From: Parvularia atlantis
Lineage: Eukaryota > Opisthokonta > Rotosphaerida
Length of the DNA stretch: 10,966 nt
Assembly (NCBI GenBank): GCA_943704415.1
Contig: CALSCO010000049.1
Location: 1-10,966, forward strand
Direction: 5' to 3'
This document shows, piece after piece, positions 1 through 5,360 of the stretch. The notes under the pieces are model-generated. The model was not told where the DNA came from, ran no database searches, and saw only the letters and a program-made list of their open reading frames with translations. Each line of letters opens with the position of its first letter. Position 1 is the first letter of the stretch. Made by a program: the position numbers and the translations under genes.

Positions 1-1345
1 GGGGGGGGGGAGCAGAGCGCGGCGCACCATCACCACGAGGCGGTCGCGCAGCTCGTTGCTGTCCCACTGCAGCTGGCGTACAAACGCCACGCAGTCTTTC
101 CGCAGCGATGCTGTGCGCGCGCATCGGTCAGCGATCTCACCCCGGCCGCGAAACGCGCGCGAACCGTCCGCAGGGCTCGGCGCCGTAAGCGCCGCGGCGG
201 GCGAGGACGGGTGTCCCGTCGTCGGGCTCGGCGGCGCCTCGGCCGAGTACTTGCGCACCTGCGGCTGCTGCTGCTGCGGGGTGCGTGCGCGTGTGTGTGT
301 CAGCCTCTGTGCGACAGAGCGCCTCGCGACATCGCGGGCGCACCCAGCTCGTCGACGGTGAGCTGTTGGACAGCGTCCCCGTCGAGTAGGCCGCCTGGCC
401 GGCCGTGGCGAATGGCTGCGCGCCCGCGGCATCGCTGGTCAGCGCAGCCGGCCCCGCTGCGACGCCGCGCCACACGCACCGCGCGGTTGAGCTTGCCAAA
501 GACGAGCGGCGTGGTCAGCGAGGCCCAGAGCGTCAGGAACTCGTTCTCGACCTCGCGCTTGACGTCCGGGTCGGCGGCGTAGTCGACAAAGCTGCCGTCC
601 TCGTAGCTGTTGTTGTCGGCCGAGAGGCTGGTGCCGGTGGGCGAGGGCGAGGGCAGGTTGATGAGGATCTTGATGCATTTGTGCGTGGCTGCGCGTGAGC
701 GAGTGTTCAGCGGCCGCTCGCCTCCCTCTCTGTGCGTGCGCGAGCGTGCCCGCACCGCCGTTGGCGACGTAGTCCTCGCCCAGCTGGATGATGTCGCCGT
801 CGTGCACCTCGAACAGGCCGCTCTCCTTGCCCTGCTCCGACAGGCGGTAGGGCTGGTCGCCGAAGCGCTGGTTCTGCAGGAACGTGCCGGAGGACGAGCC
901 TGCGTCCTTGATCTGCCACTGCGTGCGCCGGGCGAGCGGACGGGGCGCCGCGGTGAGCGCCTGCTCGTGCCGTGCGGCGCCGCGCACCCGTCCTGCCGTC
1001 GGCTGCGAGAGGATCGCGTGCTGGCGCGACACGACCTTCGAGTTGAACCGCGGCACGGACGGCGGGTCGTTGTTGTCCATCAGGCGGCCCTGCGGGTTGC
1101 GCGCGCGTGCGGCGTGCCTGTGAGGGGAGACTGTGGACGCGCTGTCTGCAGCTGCTGCGCGCGCACGAGGAAGATGCCCTGGCCCTCGGGCACGGCGACG
1201 CGCTTGGGCGCGAACGTCCCGTTGAGCGACGTGAGCGTCACGGTCGACTCGGGGTACAGCGCCGGGTCAAAGTACACTGCGGGCGCGGCGGGCGAGGGGT
1301 GAGACGCGGACGCGACAGGCCGTCGCAGCGCGCACTGGTCGACAT
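1..1345 (-). CDS. FHA-domain protein (3'-partial, spliced)
   Basis: Seen: exons on the minus strand at 1345-1312, 1276-1167, 1089-988, 918-756, 688-480, 415-344 and 273 (or 258) to the left edge join in one frame. The join yields a forkhead-associated (phosphothreonine-binding) domain at about residues 20-145. Its marks are TSLNGTF, then IFLGR created by a splice, FNSKVVSRQHAIL (the conserved SRxH), WQIKDAGSSSGTF (the SSxGTF loop) and DGDIIQLGEDY, closing with ATHKCIKILINL across another splice. FHA proteins bind phosphothreonine peptides in signalling scaffolds. The SLNGTF start and SKVVSRQHA core resemble SLMAP/Far9-Far10-type FHA proteins of STRIPAK, but that subfamily is inference. Downstream is a Ser/Pro-rich linker and a possibly helical tail (FVRQLQWDSNELRDRL). 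The first exon (ATG at 1345, 35-nt intron) is the weakest part. The last acceptor has several CAG options. The gene leaves the window at base 1, next to a run of ten G. Confidence 0.75.
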
Positions 1346-1529
1346 CCTCTCGGCGGGCCCGCACGGCGTCAGATCTCAGTCGGCGCGGCGGCGCTGGCTT
1401 TCTGCGCGCGTGCGGGCGGCGTGGGCGTGGGCGGAGGGGGGAGGCCGGGTGAGTGCGGCCGCGCGAGCAGCGTGCGGGCCAACGGGGCGGGCGAAAACAA
1501 GATGAGCCACTCCGCGGCCATGGTAATCG
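1346..1529. promoter_or_regulatory. divergent promoter, FHA gene / RAD51D
   Basis: About 184 bp separate the proposed start codons of the minus-strand FHA gene and the plus-strand RAD51D gene, so both promoters must share it. It is very G-rich on the plus strand, with GC-box-like runs near 1430-1445 and 1484-1492. No TATA or CCAAT box is visible. Two other ATGs (1502 and 1520, plus strand) run into a TGA within a dozen codons and could only be short upstream frames of RAD51D. Confidence 0.45.
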
Positions 1530-2618
1530 ATGGAGACTGATGCGGCGAATCTCCTCGCGCGGCTCGCGCGGCGGCTGCGGCTCGTCCCGACGCTGAGCCC
1601 GCGGTGCGTCCGCCCCCCGTGCGCCCCGTGCGCCGCGCTGCGCTGAACGGGATCCCGCGCATCGGCCGGCAGTATCGACGCCGCGCTCGGCGGCGGCGCG
1701 CGCTCGGGTGAGGTCGTCGAGGTCTACGGCGCGGCCGGCGCGGGCAAGACGCAGGTGCGGCCCGTGCGGCCGAGGGGCGGCGCTGAGGATCGCACCCGGC
1801 TGCAGCTGTGCCTCGCTGTCGCCGCCGCCGCCGCTCTCGCCCAGCGCGACCTGCGCGTGCTCGTCGCCGACTCGGGATGCGCCTTCGACGCCACGCGCTT
1901 CGCCGACGTTGTGCGCGGCTACGTGTGCGACGCGGGCGACGGCGCCGTGCTCGACGTGCTGCGGCGCACGCGCGTCGTGCGGCTGGACGATGTGCACCAG
2001 GCCATCGCCCTGCTCGACGCGCTGCGCACCGCCGCCGATGAGGCGCCGCCCGAGCTGGTCGTCCTGGACTCGCTCGCCGCGCTCATCGTGCCGCTGCTGC
2101 ACCCGGGCCTCGCGTCCGGTGCGCGTGCGCGTGCGCTTGCCTGACATCGTGGCTGCGCTGCTGATGCGCGCGCTGCTGGCAGGGCTAGCGCTGCTCAACA
2201 CGCTCGCGACGAGCCTCAAGCTGCTCGCGGCCGAACGCGACGTCGTTGTGCTCGTGACCAACGTCGCTGTGCACGGCCCCGGGCCCGCCCACGAGCAGCT
2301 GCACGGCACGACCCTACCCAAGCCCGCGCTGGGCGTGTCATGGAGCGTCGTGCCGTCGGTGCAACTGGCCGTGGTCGACCAGGGGCACTATGGTGCGTCT
2401 GTCGCACCGCTGGCCCGTACGTTGAGCACGGGGCCGCGGCGAAAACAGATGCGTCTGTCAAGGAGCTTGTGTTGTGCCGCTCGACAAGATCGGTGCGCAC
2501 TCACTTGTCCCGCCCGCGCCCGCTACCGACGGCTGCGTGCCAGGCCATCGGCGTCTCGCAGCGCTTCAAGACCACCGCGACCGGCGCGCTGCTGTGGGAC
2601 AGCACCGCGACCGCTTGA
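1530..2618 (+). CDS. RAD51D: RAD51D-type RecA-fold recombinase paralog
   Basis: Seen: exons 1530-1603, 1673-1754, 1806-2118, 2183-2392, 2449-2492 and 2544-2618 join to a 265-residue protein; introns are 51-69 nt, four of five with a GTGCG donor. Walker A is GAAGAGKT at residues 44-51, after SGEVVEVYG. Walker B lies in ELVVLDSLAALIVPLL at about 135-150. Then come LLAAERDVVVLVTN and LPKPALGVSWSVVPS, a motif order characteristic of RAD51D (compare KPALGRSWSFVPS in animals). Known: RAD51D is an ATPase of the BCDX2 paralog complex, which helps RAD51 filaments form in homologous recombination in the nucleus. The ATG at 1530 was chosen because it opens directly into this frame. Walker A sits about 60 residues closer to the N terminus than in animal RAD51D, so the usual N-terminal helical domain is absent or lies in an unseen exon. 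The C-terminal exon retains QRFKTTATGALLW, like the family's last strands. Confidence 0.85.
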
Positions 2619-2666
2619 TTTGTTGAGCCCTTGCGCATCAGGCCTACTATACTGCTAAGCTACTTT
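2619..2666. other. convergent 3' intergenic gap, AT-rich
   Basis: Only 48 bp lie between the TGA of RAD51D (plus) and the TGA of the GATA factor (minus). The stretch is clearly more AT-rich than its surroundings (ACTATACTGCTAAGC), as expected of shared 3' ends. No AATAAA-type polyadenylation signal is visible on either strand. Confidence 0.5.
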
Positions 2667-3793
2667 TCAGGCAGCGGCCCTAGACTGCCGTTTGAGGCGC
2701 GGCAGCATGACCACGATCGGTGCCGGCCCGCCGTCTGTCTTGCCGAGATTGCTGCTGGCCGGCTGCTTGTGCGGCGGCGAGGCTGCTTGGGGTGGTGATG
2801 TTGTGGGCTGCTTGTGCGGTTGCGAGGCTGCAAGGGGCGGTGATGCTGTGGGCCGCTGTTCGCGCGAGGTCTCCTGCATCACATCCGGCTCGCTTGCACC
2901 GGCTCGTGCACAGGCTCGCGCACAGGCTCCAGCACCGGCACAGGCGGAGGGTTGCCGGCCTCCACGACCACCTCCACAACGTCGTCGTCATTGTCCTCGT
3001 CATAATCGTCGCCGTCGACGTCGATGAGGCGGTCATCAGCGTTCGCAGCCGCCGTCCCAATGGCCGCGGGTGCTGCTGCTGCTGCCGGCCCGACCAGCGC
3101 CACAATGCCAGCCTGCGTGGCCGTCATCTCGGCCGGTCTCTGCGTGCTGCGCCGGCGCGGGCGATAGACGAGGTAGTACGGGCGCGGATGGCCGACGTGC
3201 ATGTGGTACAGCGCGCAGGCGTTGCAGCACATGCGCTGCAGTGGGTCGCGGCGCCAGGCCGGCGAATTGACCGTGCCGCAGTTCTGCGCGGGGCTGCGGT
3301 GAGACCGCGCAGCACGCAGGCAGGCAGGCACACGGTGCGCACCGCGCACTGATGCCCGGGCCCCTTGGGCCGCCCCGGACGCCGCTTCGGCAGAGGCGTA
3401 GATCCAGACCGGTGGATGAACTGCGAGGGCGGCGGGCCGTTGCGCGGCGCTAGCGCGCCGGGCGGGCGGGCCAAGGCGAGCGGGGCTTGCATCGGCATCA
3501 ACGTCCCGCCAGAGAAGGGCTGGCCGGCGATGAGCGGTACGGCGTACGGTTGCGGCGCGAAGACCGGCAGGGGCCCCTGTGCGTGCGGCGCGGGCAGCTG
3601 CATCGGGTGCGTCGCGGGCCGCTGCAGGGCGTTGTCGGGCATCATCGGCACAAGCATGGGCAGGATCGGTGTCGACGTCTGCCGCTGCTGTCTCTGCTGC
3701 CCTTGCTGCTCCTGCTGCTCCAGTGCCGGCGATTGCGCCGCCTGGAGCTGCTGTTGCGCGAGCAGCTGCACAAACTTGTGGCGAAAGCGCTCG

Positions 3794-3859
<66 letters not shown>

Positions 3860-4188
3860 GCCGACAGCGGGGGCATGGGCGGCACGGGCACAGGCACGGG
3901 CACGGCCACGGCCATGATCAGCGGCAGCTGCATCTGCAGCGGCATGTGCATCGGCACGGGCACTCGTAGGCCCAGCTGCAGCGGCATGCCCACGAGCGGG
4001 TGCCCGTCCGGACCGCGCGCCCCGTCCGGGTGCACGAACAACACCGGCGAACCGAACAGCAAACTTGAATGCGCGGGCCCCGGGAACACGGCGGGTGGCG
4101 CGGCGGGTGGCGCGGCGGGTGGCGCGGCGGGTGGCGCGGCGGGCTGCGCGGTGGCGGCGTTCGGCGCTCCGCTGCTGCTCGCGTCCAT
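2667..4188 (-). CDS. GATA zinc-finger transcription factor with AT-hook and polyQ
   Basis: Seen: exons on the minus strand at 4188-3343, 3283-2924 and 2873-2667 give about 470 residues. Order: Ala/Pro-rich N terminus with PPAA repeats, Met/Pro/Val-rich stretch, 21 consecutive Gln, Gln-rich region, AT-hook KRRPGRPKGPG, then a GATA finger. Splicing the 59-nt intron 3284-3342 creates the first half of the finger, CANC, giving Cys-X2-Cys-X17-Cys-X2-Cys (CANCGT, SPAWRRDP, CCNACALY) at about residues 281-305. The 17-residue loop is the class common in fungal GATA factors. A basic patch (YRPRRR) follows, then an acidic tract (DGDDYDEDNDDD), then a Ser/Pro tail with a 15-residue tandem repeat. Known: such proteins bind GATA sites and often control nitrogen, iron or light responses; its targets cannot be told. 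The start is the first ATG in this frame; an upstream exon is possible. The last splice is ambiguous (see findings). Confidence 0.8.
2761..2850. repeat. 45-bp tandem duplication in GATA-factor tail
   Basis: Two adjacent 45-bp units, 2761-2805 and 2806-2850, match at about 39 of 45 positions. In the minus-strand reading frame each encodes 15 residues (SPP.AAS.PHKQP.T type), so the copy number can change without a frameshift. Confidence 0.8.
3796..3858. repeat. pure (CTG/CAG)21 microsatellite
   Basis: Twenty-one uninterrupted CTG triplets on the plus strand, read as CAG (Gln) in the minus-strand GATA factor, between SA and HERFRHKF. There is no CAA interruption, so the tract should be prone to slippage and length variation between isolates. 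Confidence 0.95.
4090..4149. repeat. 12-bp tandem repeat encoding PPAA
   Basis: Five 12-bp units of GGCGGGTGGCGC, the last one degenerate (GGCGGGCTGCGC), encode the APPA/PPAA repeat near the N terminus of the GATA factor on the minus strand. The first four copies look identical, which suggests recent expansion. Confidence 0.9.
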
Positions 4189-4454
4189 GCCGTCGGCGGG
4201 GGCCAGGCGGCGCGCGAGGAGGGACGGCGGGCAAGGCACGAGGGGAGGGGAGGCGGGGAGCGTGGCGGCGACGCACGCGGCGACAGAGCCCGCACGCAGC
4301 TCGCGGTAGAAGACGGGCAACAAATCGCGCACATCGGCCGCGCCTGATGCGCGATCGGCCTGCTGGTCGCCTCAGTAGTGGCGCCCCACCTCCGGTGCTG
4401 AGCACGCTCTTCACGCCCCCCGCCGCGCAGCGACGACAGGCCGATGCCGCCCCT
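4189..4454. promoter_or_regulatory. intergenic: GATA-factor upstream / MANF 3' region
   Basis: This 266-bp stretch lies between the stop of MANF and the first ATG of the GATA factor, both on the minus strand. The half next to the GATA factor is C-rich on the minus strand and open in the GATA-factor frame back to about 4332, so it may be a transcribed leader or a missed upstream exon. No TATA or CCAAT motif and no polyadenylation signal is evident. Confidence 0.35.
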
Positions 4455-5224
4455 TCACAGCTCGCGCCCCGCGCCCACGCCCGCCGACACCCGCGCCTCG
4501 TTGATCACGCGGATGAACTCGCTCTTCTCGCTGCACCCCTGACACGGCGCCCTGATGTCGGCCGCGATCTTCTTCAGATCCTGCGGCCGCGCGCACGCCG
4601 TCAGGTCCCACGCCGCACACCAGGCGACGCCGCGCACCTTGACCCGCAGCTTGTTCAGGTCGGCCGTCTTCCAGTCAATCTCGACGTCGTACACGAGGTC
4701 GCAGATCTGCGAGTCGCGCTGCTTGAGCCGCTCGCAGATCTTGGCCACGGGCACCTGCGCGGCGGGACGTGAGCGCGAGGGCGCGACGCGAGCGCGGCCG
4801 CGCAAGCGCACGCTGTTGGCGAGCGGCCCGACGATGTCCTTCACAACCGTCGACGCCGCGTCCTCGGTGCCGCCGACGTAGTAGCACTGCGCGTGCGTGC
4901 GCGCGTGTAAGCCGCACGCCGTCGCCCTGCCGCAGACGCACGAAGCGGTTCTCCTTGCCCGTGGCCGTCTTGCAGTACGCCTTGAGCGTGCGCTCGGCTG
5001 CGGCCGGTGTCCTGTCGTCGGCCGGCACGAGCTCGCTGATCTTGTGCAGCGTGCCGACGCACACTGCCCCCGCGGCGGCGCGCGCGCGTGGTTGGTACGA
5101 GGCGCACGTGGCGGCGAGGCGCACGTGGCGGCGCACCGGGACAGTCGCCGTCGCGCAGCTTGGCCGCGGTCGCTGCCGCGAGCATCGCGGCGACGAGGAC
5201 GAGCAGCAGCGGCGCGCGGGCCAT
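4455..5224 (-). CDS. MANF: MANF/ARMET-family ER-stress secreted protein
   Basis: Seen: exons on the minus strand at 5224-5137, 5063-4942, 4886-4812, 4754-4638 and 4580-4455 give 175 residues, close to the family's usual 170-180. A signal peptide (MARAPLLLVLVAAMLAAA) precedes KLRDGDCPVC, matching the mature MANF start. Splice joins restore GKENRFCYYVGGTEDAA, VPVAKICERL, RDSQICDLVYDVEIDW and the C-terminal CQGCSEKSEFIRVINE. All eight family cysteines are present (CPVC, AYC, FCYY, KIC, QIC, CQGC). The N half is the saposin-like domain; the C half is the SAP-like domain with a CxxC loop. Known: MANF resides in the ER lumen, binds the chaperone BiP/GRP78, is secreted under ER stress and is a standard unfolded-protein-response target. 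The protein ends GREL, which could act as a weak KDEL-type retrieval signal as RTDL does in animals (inference). The four introns are 55-73 nt, all GTGCG donors. Confidence 0.92.
5101..5134. repeat. 17-bp tandem repeat in MANF intron 1
   Basis: GGCGCACGTGGCGGCG(A/C) occurs twice in a row, at 5101-5117 and 5118-5134, inside the first MANF intron right after the donor. Each unit carries CACGTG and, on the minus strand, another GTGCGC donor-like hexamer 17 nt from the last. Use of those would shift the frame, so only the donor at 5136 is compatible with the protein. Confidence 0.75.
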
Positions 5225-5277
5225 CGGCGGCGGGGCGCGCGGCAAGGGGGGCTGGCGGGGAAAGTGCGCAGCGTCGA

Positions 5278-5296
5278 CGTGGTGCCGCGTGATTGG
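5278..5296 (-). promoter_or_regulatory. ER-stress response element (ERSE), perfect match
   Basis: The plus strand reads CGTGG at 5278-5282, nine bases, then ATTGG at 5292-5296. On the minus strand this is CCAAT-N9-CCACG, the exact consensus of the mammalian ERSE bound by NF-Y plus ATF6 (established knowledge). It points toward MANF and ends about 54 bp upstream of its ATG. Binding in this organism is inference: a CCAAT-binding HAP/NF-Y complex is near universal in eukaryotes, but ATF6 is not. Confidence 0.65.
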
Positions 5297-5346
5297 CTCC
5301 TCGCGCGGGCATCACTGTCGGCTGACTGGGGGAAAGGCACATCCGA

Positions 5347-5354
5347 CCACGTGG
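5347..5354. promoter_or_regulatory. CCACGTGG palindrome (E-box/G-box)
   Basis: An 8-bp perfect palindrome with a CACGTG core ends 6 bp before the start codon of the GCHII-SIS gene. CACGTG cores are bound by bHLH and bZIP factors. So close to the ATG it may lie in the 5' leader, so function is uncertain. In 65-70% GC DNA a chance CACGTG is not rare; two more lie in MANF intron 1. Confidence 0.35.
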
Positions 5355-5360
5355 ACGGCG

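Larger units (their letters stand above)
5225..5360. promoter_or_regulatory. divergent promoter, MANF / GCHII-SIS gene
   Basis: The start codons of MANF (minus, 5224) and the GCHII-SIS gene (plus, 5361) are 136 bp apart. The interval contains a CCAAT box, a CCACG half-site at ERSE spacing and a CCACGTGG palindrome, each listed separately. No TATA box is seen. Any factor bound here could affect both genes. Confidence 0.6.

Noticed and set aside
1-10. Run of ten G at the left edge
   Set aside because: Could be a homopolymer, but at the very edge and inside an open frame it is just as likely an assembly or sequencing edge effect. No telomere-like repeat follows.
1369-1521. Minus-strand ATG at 1521 as start of the FHA gene
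   Set aside because: Its frame ends in a TGA before the first FHA exon, and I find no donor of the right phase to bypass it. It also nearly overlaps the RAD51D start.
1708-2658. 316-codon plus-strand frame across RAD51D
   Set aside because: Arg/Pro/Ser-rich out-of-frame shadow of the RAD51D exons, without motifs.
3365-4309. Plus-strand frames with long poly-Cys, poly-Leu or poly-Ala runs
   Set aside because: These are the other readings of the CTG repeat. Only the minus-strand Gln frame carries an AT-hook and joins to a zinc finger.
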